A stretch of DNA of 58,823 bases from Piscibacillus sp052246295 (lineage in GTDB: Bacteria > Bacillota > Bacilli > Bacillales > Alkalibacillaceae). The translations under genes were made by a program, and so were the position numbers. The notes under the pieces are model-generated. The model did no database searches. It worked only from the letters and a program-made list of their open reading frames with translations, and was not told the origin of the DNA. Where the stretch lies: the NCBI GenBank assembly GCA_052246295.1, contig JBQQCO010000021.1, one strand, 5' to 3'. Shown here in pieces: positions 7,737-15,766 of this stretch (position 1 is the first letter of the stretch; each line of letters begins with the position of its first letter).

Positions 7737-8861
7737 TTACTTCTTCTGACTCATTTCCATCATCTGTTTCCAAATCGATCCTTTTGCTTCTTCTCCACCC
7801 TGAATACGTGATAAGGCCATTTTAGCTTGCATTCGAACTTCAAACTCAGGATCATCTAAGGCGTCTTCTAAGGCAGGAAGGGCAGTTTCATCCCCGTATT
7901 CATATAAAAACATCGCTGCTCGCCATCGAACGATACGGCTTGAATCTTTTAAAGCTTCTGTCATTTTTGAAATTGCATCTGTAAAGCCTAAATCGGATAA
8001 ACAATCCCCAGCTGTTCTACGCACTGTTACCGTTTTGTCTTGAAGAGCTTTATAAATATATGGTAACACGGCTTTGTCATCAATCTCACCCAAGTAAGCT
8101 GTAGCTAGACGGCGAACAGACATTTTAGGATCTTCCAATGCTTTACCTAACACAGGCAAGTCATCAACGGTTGGGTCAGGCATGCGGTCCAATGCTGCGT
8201 AACGTTTCTTCCAATCGTCAGCCTCAAGCTTTTCGAACGTTAATGTCTCTTCAATACGTGCTTGTTCATTCGTGCGTCCTGCTTGTGCTAAATCCACTAA
8301 TGTATTTAAACGCTTTTGATCGTAGGTGGCTTCGATTTCAGCAACCACATCGTTACCAATTTCATCTGCATCGCCATAACGAGGGCTCTGTTCAACCCAC
8401 TCACGTTCAGCCAACAAATCGGCATCCTTAGACGCTTCCATGACAGCTTCCATAAATCGATTGTCCAATCCAAAGCGCTTTTCCTCATCATTTTCTTCCA
8501 CCTTAACTTGCATAGGAATCTGGCGGAACTTCTGAATAAATACTTTAATCTCTCCAAAACCTTCTTCAGACTGTGCTTCACCACGATCCGAGTCTTCATC
8601 ATCAGATCCGAAAACTTCCTTAACTTGAGGTAGAATGTTCTCCCAAGGAACTTTTGGATGACGTTCTAATGCGATAAAATCAATGACACGATAAAGTTCC
8701 TTAACGCCTTCAATAGCAAAAAGGTCTTGAACATATGTTGGAGCATCACTTAAATCTTGACCTTGTTTATATTCTTGAGTCTCTCCGTCAGGTAAGCTTT
8801 CATTCACATTTATCTTCATTGAATAAGGACTTGGAGTTGGCTCAATTGATACAATCCTCAT
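7737..8861 (-). CDS. CvfC-like conserved virulence factor: Nfu-N domain plus HEAT repeats
   Basis: The 374-aa product has an N-terminal domain like the Nfu/NifU N-terminal region (MRIVSIEPTPSPYSMKINVN to about residue 85). An acidic middle region and a series of HEAT-like helical repeats follow in the last 150 residues (LPVLGKALEDPKMSVRRLAT, VLPYIYKALQDKTVTVRRTA, KMTEALKDSSRIVRWRAAMF). This matches the 'conserved virulence factor C' family of Staphylococcus and Bacillus, whose biochemical role is not settled. The start is the ATG at 8861 after TAGGAGGTATATC; an upstream in-frame start lacks a ribosome site. It is transcribed alone, convergent to the TPR gene. Confidence 0.8.
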   Translation of the reverse strand: MRIVSIEPTPSPYSMKINVNESLPDGETQEYKQGQDLSDAPTYVQDLFAIEGVKELYRVIDFIALERHPKVPWENILPQVKEVFGSDDEDSDRGEAQSEEGFGEIKVFIQKFRQIPMQVKVEENDEEKRFGLDNRFMEAVMEASKDADLLAEREWVEQSPRYGDADEIGNDVVAEIEATYDQKRLNTLVDLAQAGRTNEQARIEETLTFEKLEADDWKKRYAALDRMPDPTVDDLPVLGKALEDPKMSVRRLATAYLGEIDDKAVLPYIYKALQDKTVTVRRTAGDCLSDLGFTDAISKMTEALKDSSRIVRWRAAMFLYEYGDETALPALEDALDDPEFEVRMQAKMALSRIQGGEEAKGSIWKQMMEMSQKK

Positions 8862-8977
8862 GATATACCTCCTATACGATTCTATAATAAAGTTTAACAA
8901 ATCTATCATGATGGGGCTATTTTTACATAAAATAGGGTATTAATAGAATAAGTGCATATTTTTTTGGAGGTCATAAC

Positions 8978-9334
8978 ATGAGTGAGATTAGTGTAAGGTT
9001 TAAAGGATATTGGGAACAATTAAAGGATTTTACCGTAGAAAAAACAGCGCAAATTAAAGAGGTCCCTCGTAATGTTTGGCTTAAGAATTCACCAACAATT
9101 TTATTTTTAATCACATTTATTTCTTATCTCATCTTTGCCTCAAAAGGCAGCTCAATTACATGGGCCATTGTTTTTCTGGTTGGTCTAGCTTACTCGATTT
9201 TCCTTCTCCATTATTGGAAAAAAGATCGGGAATTTAACGTGTATTTAACACTTGCGGTACTTATGATCAGTCTGCCGTTTGCCAGCTTCGAAGTTTTTAC
9301 TTACCTACTTACAAAAATATTTAATATCGCTTAA
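8978..9334 (+). CDS. Small membrane protein of unknown function (118 aa)
   Basis: I do not recognise this family. The product has a basic, soluble N-terminus of about 40 residues and three hydrophobic segments (around 41-54, 58-75 and 84-113). Its ATG follows TTGGAGGTCATAAC, a strong ribosome site. It is divergent from the CvfC-like gene and is followed by a good terminator, so it is probably a single-gene unit. Confidence 0.7.
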   Translation: MSEISVRFKGYWEQLKDFTVEKTAQIKEVPRNVWLKNSPTILFLITFISYLIFASKGSSITWAIVFLVGLAYSIFLLHYWKKDREFNVYLTLAVLMISLPFASFEVFTYLLTKIFNIA

Positions 9335-9366
9335 ACGTCCGAAGTTGTATTCGGGCGTTATTTTAT
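9334..9366 (+). terminator. Rho-independent terminator
   Basis: AACGTCCGAA and TTCGGGCGTT enclose a 6-base loop, followed by ATTTTAT. It ends the transcript of the small membrane protein. Confidence 0.8.
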
Positions 9367-9418
9367 GCATGAATCTAATACATATTCAGCATAATAAGGT
9401 AAAAACGGGAGGAACAGC

Positions 9419-9895
9419 ATGACTGCTTTAGTCGTCTTTTTTACAATCTCTTGGTTTGTCGTTGCTTTATATTTTGTTATGGATAAAAAAATAAATATTT
9501 TAGATGGCACGTTTGTTTATTTAATTACTTTAATTATAGCCATTAACTTCTCGTGGATTGTCATAGAGGAGTTAAAGCTTATTACTTTAACTGAAAAAGG
9601 TCAGCCGTACATGGCTTATATTTTTAAGCGTAGCATTATAACACCTACTGTAGCACTTATTTGTCTTGCGCTAGTATTACGCACAAGAAATACTTTTTTT
9701 CAAGTCAGTTCGATCATTCTGTCAGTAGCGTTTTTAACCTTTACGAACTATTTATTAGTTCCGCTAAATGTTGCAACTTATAATAATTGGAATATAGCTT
9801 ACGACGTATTGTATTTTATTGGCATTATTGGTTTGTCATTGATGTCCTACTACTTGTTCCATAAGATTACAAAGAATGCGGTGTTAACGAAATGA
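9419..9895 (+). CDS. Membrane protein of unknown function (158 aa)
   Basis: Four to five predicted transmembrane helices across almost the whole 158 aa, with few charged residues. The ATG follows CGGGAGGAACAGC. The stop overlaps the start of the next membrane gene (ATGA type), so the two products are probably made together. The gene size and helix arrangement suggest a CBO0543-like protein, a family common in spore-formers, but this is only a resemblance. Confidence 0.65.
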   Translation: MTALVVFFTISWFVVALYFVMDKKINILDGTFVYLITLIIAINFSWIVIEELKLITLTEKGQPYMAYIFKRSIITPTVALICLALVLRTRNTFFQVSSIILSVAFLTFTNYLLVPLNVATYNNWNIAYDVLYFIGIIGLSLMSYYLFHKITKNAVLTK

Positions 9896-10401
9896 TTCTA
9901 TGGGAAACTTTTGATAAAAACGAACTATACGTGATTGCGTTTTTGGTCATTGTTTACGCGCTCGTTTTTTACTTACCGAAAATCTTACCTTCCGCTATAG
10001 TTGTACTGTTCCTAGTGTGGGGATTCGCAGTATCCACATTGTTTGATTTCACGATAGGTGGAGGGTTAATCAATTTTTATAGAGTAAATGATAGTAATCA
10101 ATATGAGCTAACTGACCTCTTGACGTACTTCTCTTTTGCGACTATTAGTTACTTTTTCGTTTACTTTTATGAAAAGTTTAAGATTAATAAGAAAACGTTT
10201 ATTCCTTACATGTTAGTATGGACGGTTATAGGAGTAATCATGGAGTGGTTAACAACGGTTATGGGTGTTATTAACTACCAGGATGATTATAGTTGGGGAT
10301 ATTCAATAATCGTTTTTTTGGTTGTATTAACAGGTACTGCTATGTTTTATGAATTAGTAAGGCTAAGACTTAAAACTAAATTTAACAGTTCACTCGACTA
10401 A
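9892..10401 (+). CDS. CBO0543-like membrane protein (169 aa)
   Basis: Five to six hydrophobic segments. The central loop TLFDFTIGGGLINFYRVND and the later VWTVIGVIMEWLTTVMGVINY resemble the membrane proteins named CBO0543 family in Firmicutes, whose function is unknown. It is translationally coupled to the preceding gene by a 4-base overlap, and a strong terminator overlaps its end. The family assignment is from memory of sequence style and not certain. Confidence 0.6.
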   Translation: MILWETFDKNELYVIAFLVIVYALVFYLPKILPSAIVVLFLVWGFAVSTLFDFTIGGGLINFYRVNDSNQYELTDLLTYFSFATISYFFVYFYEKFKINKKTFIPYMLVWTVIGVIMEWLTTVMGVINYQDDYSWGYSIIVFLVVLTGTAMFYELVRLRLKTKFNSSLD

Positions 10402-10424
10402 GGTGATTAGTCGAGTTTCTTTTT
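10392..10424 (+). terminator. Rho-independent terminator
   Basis: ACTCGACTAA and TTAGTCGAGT form a perfect 10-bp stem around GGTGA, followed by TTCTTTTT. It includes the stop codon of the preceding gene. Confidence 0.9.
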
Positions 10425-10480
10425 GTGAAAATAAGTTTCGAATAATTTATTGGTGAAATGATATAAGGAGAGGTGGTTAA

Positions 10481-11143
10481 ATGGGGCTTAATGATATTCC
10501 ACGAAGGACCTACATTTATTTAATACTTACATTCTCACTAATTGTCAGTGGTATGTGGGTTTTTGCGGAACTGGCAGATAATGTATTGGAAGAGGAAAAG
10601 TTTCTCATTGATCAAAAGGTTCAACAATTTGTCCAATTGATTCGAACTCCAACTGGAGAGCAAATCTTCTCATTTATCACAGATTTAGGTTCTGTGACAT
10701 TCATTACTATTAGTTCAATTGTTTTAGCTATTGTGATGTTTTTTATTTATCAAAGAAGAAAGTGGCGTATTTTATATTTTGCCGTTGCCATTATTGGGAT
10801 TGGGTTATTAACACGTGTTTTAAAAAATGTTTTTGGCAGAGAGCGACCGAATATATTTGAAGAATACGATGGAACAGGGTTTAGTTTCCCAAGTGGACAT
10901 TCAACTGGACCAATGGTGTTCTACGGATTTTTAATTTACTTAGTGATTCGAAGTCAATGGGATAAAGCGATTAAATGGTTATTAGGAATAGTGCTTTTCC
11001 TGTTAATTTTTAGTATTGGGTTTAGCCGTATTTATCTTGGTGTCCATTATGCGACGGATGTTTTTGCTGGTCATATGTTAGGTCTCGCGTGGCTTATTTC
11101 GTGTATATTAGTTTTAGAATACACTTTATGGAGGAAAAAATAG
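10481..11143 (+). CDS. PAP2 family phosphatase (membrane)
   Basis: Lipid or polyprenyl-pyrophosphate phosphatase of the PAP2 superfamily, 220 aa with about six membrane helices. The three signature blocks are present: KNVFGRERPN (KxxxxxxRP), FSFPSGHSTGPM (PSGH) and FSRIYLGVHYATDVFAG (SRxxxxxHxxxD). The active-site histidines and arginines should face the outside of the cell. Likely substrates are undecaprenyl pyrophosphate or phosphatidylglycerol phosphate; which one cannot be told from sequence. The ATG follows AAGGAGAGGTGG. Confidence 0.9.
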   Translation: MGLNDIPRRTYIYLILTFSLIVSGMWVFAELADNVLEEEKFLIDQKVQQFVQLIRTPTGEQIFSFITDLGSVTFITISSIVLAIVMFFIYQRRKWRILYFAVAIIGIGLLTRVLKNVFGRERPNIFEEYDGTGFSFPSGHSTGPMVFYGFLIYLVIRSQWDKAIKWLLGIVLFLLIFSIGFSRIYLGVHYATDVFAGHMLGLAWLISCILVLEYTLWRKK

Positions 11144-11209
11144 AATTATTTTGTTAAAATAATAAAATACTGTACTGAATATTTGTTCATTTTAATTAAA
11201 TTAAAATTA

Positions 11210-11238
11210 TTGACTTCATCTTTAAGAATAGATATTCT
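11210..11238 (+). promoter_or_regulatory. Sigma-A type promoter
   Basis: TTGACT (11210-11215) and TATTCT (11233-11238) are separated by 17 bases, 39 bases before the TTG start of the double-GNAT gene. Upstream sequence is A/T-rich. Confidence 0.6.
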
Positions 11239-11277
11239 ACACGGGTAAGATATTATCTCCAGTTAGGGGGAACGCGT

Positions 11278-12102
11278 TTGTTAACTGAAGGACAATTAAA
11301 AGATATTGAGAAGCTTCAAATGATTGTGGAGCAACATGATCGCATCGAATTAAAATTAAATTGGTATTTCCTTCGCTCGCGAATGACGGAGAATAACGAC
11401 TTTTTCTATTATGAGGGTGACCAGCTGCTTGGCTATGCTGCATTATATTATGTGGGTGGAGCCTATGAAATGTGTGCAATGGTTCATCCAGATCATCGTA
11501 AAAAAGGTATATTCACCAAACTGTTTCAGGAAATCTTGGATTCATTAAAGACGAGGAAAACACAAAAATTATATATTAACGCCCCACCAGAATCTGAATG
11601 TGCTAAGAAAACCCTTAAGAAATTAGGTGCAACCTATGCTTACTCAGATTACCAAATGCGATGGGCGAATAAAGAAGTGCCTGATTCAGAAGTTGATATT
11701 AAGTTGCGTACGGCAACAGCGGATGATCTTGAGAAAATTATTAATCTAGATGTAAAAGGATTTGACTTAACTAAAGAGGAATCTGAAATACTAGTTAATG
11801 TTCTTAAGAAAGATGCTGGCCACAGAACGTATATGATCGAAAAAGATGGAAAAACAGTCGGAAAGCTTCGTCTTAAAGCAGAGGGAATTGAAACGTATAT
11901 ATTTGGATTTACAGTTGAACCAGAGTATCGCCGTCAAGGTATTGGAAAAGCGGCACTTATTGAAGTGGTTAAACAGGAATCAGAAGCAGGCCATGTCATT
12001 TTTGTAGAGGTAGGAATTGAAGACGAACGTGGCTTACACTTATATGAAGCAGTTGGTTTTGAAACTTACCAACAACAAGATTATTACAAATATAATTGGT
12101 AA
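11278..12102 (+). CDS. Tandem GNAT N-acetyltransferase
   Basis: 274 aa with two GNAT folds in a row. The first covers roughly residues 1-140 with the acetyl-CoA loop in VHPDHRKKGIFTKLFQEI. The second covers about 142-274 with VEPEYRRQGIGKAALIEVV (R/Q-x-x-G-x-G/A). The second loop is the more canonical, so it is likely to be the active half. The start is TTG after TTAGGGGG. Substrate unknown. A terminator follows at once. Confidence 0.85.
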   Translation: MLTEGQLKDIEKLQMIVEQHDRIELKLNWYFLRSRMTENNDFFYYEGDQLLGYAALYYVGGAYEMCAMVHPDHRKKGIFTKLFQEILDSLKTRKTQKLYINAPPESECAKKTLKKLGATYAYSDYQMRWANKEVPDSEVDIKLRTATADDLEKIINLDVKGFDLTKEESEILVNVLKKDAGHRTYMIEKDGKTVGKLRLKAEGIETYIFGFTVEPEYRRQGIGKAALIEVVKQESEAGHVIFVEVGIEDERGLHLYEAVGFETYQQQDYYKYNW

Positions 12103-12105
12103 ATG

Positions 12106-12134
12106 ATCCAGCTCAATTTTGGGCTGGATTTTTT
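12106..12134 (+). terminator. Rho-independent terminator
   Basis: ATCCAGCTC and GGGCTGGAT pair (one G-U) around AATTTT, followed by TTTTTG. It separates the GNAT gene from the NUDIX gene. Confidence 0.85.
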
Positions 12135-12153
12135 GTGAAAGGAGGGGTTCATA

Positions 12154-12609
12154 ATCGGCTATGTAGAAGATCTACGCAAGCTTGTTGGTCATCGACCTCT
12201 AATTTTGATGGGGACAGTTGTTGTAATTGTAGATGGTTCTGGACGTGTTTTACTCCAGCAACGGAAGTTTCCTGAAGGTGTCTGGGGATTACCAGGTGGT
12301 TTAATGGAATTGGGTGAATCGACTGAAAATGTTGGTAGGCGTGAAGTGTTAGAAGAAACGGGGTTAATAGTAGGGAGCATGCACCTCATCAACGTTTACT
12401 CAGGTAAGGATTATTTTATTCGGGCACAAAATGGGGATGAATTTTACTCAGTGACAGCTGCATATTGGAGCAATGACTACTCAGGCAAGTTACACTGTGA
12501 TCCAGAAGAGTCTATGGATTTAAAGTTTTTTAATTTAAGCGACTTACCTAATAAAATGATCGGAAGTCATGTTGAGGTGATAGAGGATTATAAGAAGAAA
12601 TTCAAGTGA
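12154..12609 (+). CDS. NUDIX hydrolase with an apparent ATC (or ATA) start codon
   Basis: Nucleoside-diphosphate-linked pyrophosphohydrolase. The NUDIX box GGLMELGESTENVGRREVLEETGL matches Gx5Ex7REUxEExGU. The conserved N-terminal segment of this subfamily (GYVEDLRKLVGHRPLIL) is encoded in frame from 12157 behind a very strong AAAGGAGGGG (12138-12147). No ATG, GTG or TTG lies between the in-frame TGA at 12136 and the TTG at 12205. Codons at the expected start are ATA (12151) and ATC (12154). A start at 12154 gives 151 aa, the usual length. A TTG 12205 or ATG 12208 start would drop the conserved N-terminus and have no ribosome site. Alternatively a mutated start has damaged the gene. Confidence 0.8.
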   Translation: MGYVEDLRKLVGHRPLILMGTVVVIVDGSGRVLLQQRKFPEGVWGLPGGLMELGESTENVGRREVLEETGLIVGSMHLINVYSGKDYFIRAQNGDEFYSVTAAYWSNDYSGKLHCDPEESMDLKFFNLSDLPNKMIGSHVEVIEDYKKKFK

Positions 12610-12610
12610 T

Positions 12611-12637
12611 AGGTTGTCCATTAAGTGGGGGCAACCT
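12611..12637. terminator. Stem-loop between convergent genes
   Basis: AGGTTGTCC and GGGCAACCT pair imperfectly around a 9-base loop between the NUDIX gene and the minus-strand membrane gene. The flanking T- and A-runs are short, so efficiency is uncertain. Confidence 0.5.
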
Positions 12638-12639
12638 AA

Positions 12640-12912
12640 TTAGAAACGGCCGCCTAACACTTGGGCAACTCCAAATCCACAACCGAACCCAACCGCGCCA
12701 TACAAAAACATAAACTTACCTACATCAAGAAACAAGCCTCGATTAACATCAATGAGACCAAGAAGTAAGAAAAGTATTCCAAAGGCTACTAAAGGTCCAA
12801 AAACAAACAGATAGATATCGACTCGAATCATTAATCGTATTTGTATGAACCTAAGAATTAAGGCAATCACGGCGATTACGAAGAAAATAACTAAATGGTG
12901 TGAGAATCCCAA
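12640..12912 (-). CDS. Small membrane protein of unknown function (90 aa)
   Basis: Three hydrophobic segments fill most of the 90 residues, ending in a glycine-rich GAVGFGCGFGVAQVLGGRF. The apparent start is TTG at 12912 behind CGGGAG, about ten bases away. An overlapping ATG nearby is in another frame. It is the only gene in this stretch on the minus strand and shares a stem-loop with the NUDIX gene. I do not recognise a family. Confidence 0.55.
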   Translation of the reverse strand: MGFSHHLVIFFVIAVIALILRFIQIRLMIRVDIYLFVFGPLVAFGILFLLLGLIDVNRGLFLDVGKFMFLYGAVGFGCGFGVAQVLGGRF

Positions 12913-13017
12913 ACGCCATCAACTCCCGAATATAAGTTATTATATTATACGTTACAACTTGTATAACATGATTGGAAAAAACACTTGTTGACTATACTAT
13001 ATTCTGAGGTGATTAAA

Positions 13018-13431
13018 ATGATAATTGGGATGAATCCATATTTTATGTTTAATGGTAATGGAATTGAAGCCATGCGTTTCTATGAGGAAACGTTTAATGC
13101 AGAAGTAATTGAATTTAAAACATATGCTGAACTTCCTAATGCACAAGAGGGTGATGAGCAACTACTGTTACATGCCAACTTAAAAATTGGTGGAAATGAC
13201 ATTATGTTGTCGGATACTGACCCAGATCATCCGATTGAAGCGGGGACACATATCTCGGTTGCGCTCGTAACAGATGATGCTGATCAAACGAGTGACATTT
13301 ATCGCAAGATACGTGAACACGACGGGGAAGAAGTCATGCCTCTTCAAGAAACTTTCTTCATCCCAGCTTATGGTAAAGTTAAAGATAAGTACGGAATCGA
13401 ATGGCAGTTGATGACAACAAAAGAGGATTAA
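13018..13431 (+). CDS. VOC family protein, PhnB/glyoxalase-like
   Basis: 137 aa from the ATG at 13018 (preceded by TGAGGTGATT). The pattern MNPYFMFNGNGIEAMRFYEETFNAEV, with a later HANLKIGGNDIMLSDTDPDH and a C-terminal PAYGKVKDKYGIEWQL, is that of PhnB-like proteins in the vicinal oxygen chelate fold. These proteins often lack a known substrate and may bind metal or hydrophobic ligands. It is a single-gene unit with a strong terminator. Confidence 0.85.
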   Translation: MIIGMNPYFMFNGNGIEAMRFYEETFNAEVIEFKTYAELPNAQEGDEQLLLHANLKIGGNDIMLSDTDPDHPIEAGTHISVALVTDDADQTSDIYRKIREHDGEEVMPLQETFFIPAYGKVKDKYGIEWQLMTTKED

Positions 13432-13436
13432 GGGTG

Positions 13437-13467
13437 AAAAACGTGCTACTTAGATAGCACGTTTTTT
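13437..13467 (+). terminator. Rho-independent terminator
   Basis: AACGTGCTA and TAGCACGTT surround a 6-base loop, followed by a T-run. It directly follows the PhnB-like gene. Confidence 0.9.
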
Positions 13468-13483
13468 CTTTGGAACAAAAACT

Positions 13484-13557
13484 GTTACTGAAATCAGAGG
13501 GAATGCACGTGAAACCGAGTGAAGTGTACTTGAAAAGGGGGAGTCGAGTACGTAAAA
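13484..13557. repeat. Candidate degenerate periodic array 6 (about four copies)
   Basis: GTTACTGAAA (13484), GCACGTGAAA (13505), GTACTTGAAA (13526) and GTACGTAAAA (13548) are spaced 21, 21 and 22 bases apart, a G-T-A-C-x-T-G-A-A-A-like core. The layout resembles the clearer arrays elsewhere in the window (directly after a terminator, 21-bp step), but the copies are diverged and GTACGTAAAA also occurs alone near 42774, so this one could be chance. Confidence 0.4.
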
Positions 13558-13622
13558 ATCAGGTGATTGTTATTATGAAGTGCTTTAGATATCATATACA
13601 ATAAGGTAAAGGGGGAGATGTT

Positions 13623-14564
13623 GTGCTACAAAATTTAAATGAACAAATCGTGCAAGTTAAAGGAGATTTAGCTCAAAAACGTAAGCTTTGTAAACAATTA
13701 GATGATTATCAGGCTGAACTATCTGAAGTTCAAGCCACAGTCGATCGGTTACAAGACCAATTAAAAGAGGAACAAAAGGATGTTAAGAAACTGGAGGGTA
13801 TTAGCCTAACTAACTTTTTCTCAACTATTTCTGGAACTAAATACGAAAAGCTTGTAAAGGAAAACGAAGAAGTGTTAGCTGTACAATTACAATTGGAGGA
13901 GGCTGAACATACGAGAAATGAGATTCAAGAATCCGTTAATGAATTACTAAAAGAGCTTGGACGATACAAAGAAATTGAAAAAACATATGAACAGCTGTTA
14001 GCACAAAAAGAGCAACTAATTAAAGAAACTGATTCGTTCTATGCAGAAGAACTATACAAATTGAGTGAGCAAGAAGGAGATGCAAAAGCATACATAAAGG
14101 AAATCAATGAAGCGATTTACGCTGGAACGAATGCCCAATCAGCACTTCAGCAAGCCGGTGAATCCTTAAACTCAGCATCCAATTGGGGTACGCTTGATAT
14201 GTTAGGCGGTGGATTACTCACAAGCGCGGTCAAACATAGTAAGATGGATGATGCATCAGGCCATATTCACCTTGCTCAGTCTAGTATGCGTAAATTCCAG
14301 AAAGAGCTTTTGGATATCAATGAGATGGTTGAAGTGGATATGAATATGTCAGGATTACTGAAGTTCGCTGATTTCTTCTTTGATGGATTAATTGTCGATT
14401 GGATGGTACAAGGAAAAATTAACGAATCCAGAGATCAAGTCCAAGACCAGCTATATAAAGTAGATGACATTATGATGAAGTTAAATAGCGAGTTAACGAA
14501 CCTTGAGAATAAACTTGTAGAAATTGAGCAGAAAAGAAGAACATTGATTGAACGAACCCTATAA
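13623..14564 (+). CDS. Coiled-coil protein of unknown function (313 aa)
   Basis: The first 150 residues are a long heptad-rich coiled coil (QLDDYQAELSEVQATVDRLQ and onwards). A middle region follows with a glycine-rich turn (TLDMLGGGLLTSAVKHSK) and a final coiled coil. There is no signal peptide. The short hydrophobic patch at about residues 245-260 (LLKFADFFFDGLIVDWMV) may insert in or touch a membrane. The start is GTG 13623 behind GGGGGAGATGTT. No family recognised; a structural or scaffolding role is only a guess. Confidence 0.75.
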   Translation: MLQNLNEQIVQVKGDLAQKRKLCKQLDDYQAELSEVQATVDRLQDQLKEEQKDVKKLEGISLTNFFSTISGTKYEKLVKENEEVLAVQLQLEEAEHTRNEIQESVNELLKELGRYKEIEKTYEQLLAQKEQLIKETDSFYAEELYKLSEQEGDAKAYIKEINEAIYAGTNAQSALQQAGESLNSASNWGTLDMLGGGLLTSAVKHSKMDDASGHIHLAQSSMRKFQKELLDINEMVEVDMNMSGLLKFADFFFDGLIVDWMVQGKINESRDQVQDQLYKVDDIMMKLNSELTNLENKLVEIEQKRRTLIERTL

Positions 14565-14571
14565 TAATACG

Positions 14572-14604
14572 AACTGCCTAATATAAAATGTTAGGCAGTT
14601 TTTA
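14572..14604 (+). terminator. Rho-independent terminator
   Basis: AACTGCCTAA and TTAGGCAGTT form a perfect stem around a 9-base loop, followed by TTTAT. It ends the coiled-coil gene and lies next to the convergent DUF2804 gene. Confidence 0.85.
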
Positions 14605-14632
14605 TAACCGTATCTGAAACATTGGCTTAACA

Positions 14633-15649
14633 TCACCAACGAGCTTCATGATCTTCAGCCCAGCCAAAGATTCGTTCAAGCTGAAGGTTTTGACTCCCTT
14701 CTGTCTCGATTGTGCCACTATAATACCCAAACACTTGATGGACACTAGATTTCACAACTCCAATATTTGTCTTAGTAACACGTTCAAAAATAGGTTCGAA
14801 CATCAATTTTACTTGCTTATTTTCAAGTGTGTGGATCACCCACGGTTTCATATAATCATGCGGGTCATAGATCCACTCAAGTTCACCATGAATTTTATGT
14901 AGTTTATAATCTAAGATGATTCCATTCTCATTTTGGCCAGTCCCAACTGTCCATTGACCACCAAAGTTCAACCCAACACGATATCCGTCAGAGTAACCAG
15001 ATGCGGCTCCCCAGTTCCATTTTGACTGATAAGGCCATTTGCCTCGTCCGAAATCAAGAGTCGCAAATGATTGCTGGCCTGTAAAGTGGTAGAGTCCTTT
15101 TGACCAACTAACTTCACCTTTAGAAGGAAGTGCTACTTGTTTAGAAGTGAATTGAAACCGAGATTTTCTCCAAGGAATGGTGACGTTCAAAGATTCCTGT
15201 TCAGTTACCTTGTTAATCGTAAAATTAGCATCAAGTGCTTGGCCTTCATTGAAGTTTGGCCAATGAACATATAGTCGCGTGGTGTCTTTAACATCTTTAA
15301 TGTGAATCCGAATTCCTTTATAGTCAAAATGAATCGGTTCTGCCACGTTATCTGGAATTTGTACTTTTTTGCCGAGAGGTAAGAGTATAGATTGTTCCTC
15401 ATAGGTCTTTTCGTTAAGATCAACTATATATGCAAAAATGACAGCTGCATAGTCCAAATGAGAAACTGTTATAGAGAAGACTGCTTCACGACTAGTCATA
15501 CACCAGTAGTTCCACTTTTTCTTCCTTAAAAAACTTCCTCGGACATTACAGTACACCATTGGTTGTCTTGCCCAGCCGATGCTTTCTTCATTAAGTTTAC
15601 CTTTTTGATCACAAAGTTTAACGGCTCTAGTAATTTCTCGGCTTCTCAT
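14633..15649 (-). CDS. DUF2804 domain-containing protein
   Basis: 338-aa soluble protein. The start of the chain (KLCDQKGKLNEESIGWARQP, then RKKKWNYWCMTSREAVFSIT) and the later RGKWPYQSKWNWGAASGYS and GLNFGGQWTVGTGQNENGII blocks are characteristic of DUF2804. This is a beta-rich family related to lipocalin-like AttH/CrtC-type proteins, of unknown function. The ATG follows AAGAAGGGGG. It is convergent with the coiled-coil gene and divergent from the yndG-like operon. Confidence 0.85.
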   Translation of the reverse strand: MRSREITRAVKLCDQKGKLNEESIGWARQPMVYCNVRGSFLRKKKWNYWCMTSREAVFSITVSHLDYAAVIFAYIVDLNEKTYEEQSILLPLGKKVQIPDNVAEPIHFDYKGIRIHIKDVKDTTRLYVHWPNFNEGQALDANFTINKVTEQESLNVTIPWRKSRFQFTSKQVALPSKGEVSWSKGLYHFTGQQSFATLDFGRGKWPYQSKWNWGAASGYSDGYRVGLNFGGQWTVGTGQNENGIILDYKLHKIHGELEWIYDPHDYMKPWVIHTLENKQVKLMFEPIFERVTKTNIGVVKSSVHQVFGYYSGTIETEGSQNLQLERIFGWAEDHEARW

Positions 15650-15766
15650 TATGTGCGCCCCCTTCTTATTATTAATATACTAGGTTTTTAGGCTAAATCC
15701 TTTTATTAAAAATTCAACCAGCTCGTTTAGAGTGATAGAATAGAAGTAGATGATAGGGGGATATAG

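Noticed and set aside
8306..8602. Overlapping reading frames on both strands inside the CvfC-like gene
   Set aside because: They lie wholly within a well-supported gene and have no ribosome sites or recognisable domains.
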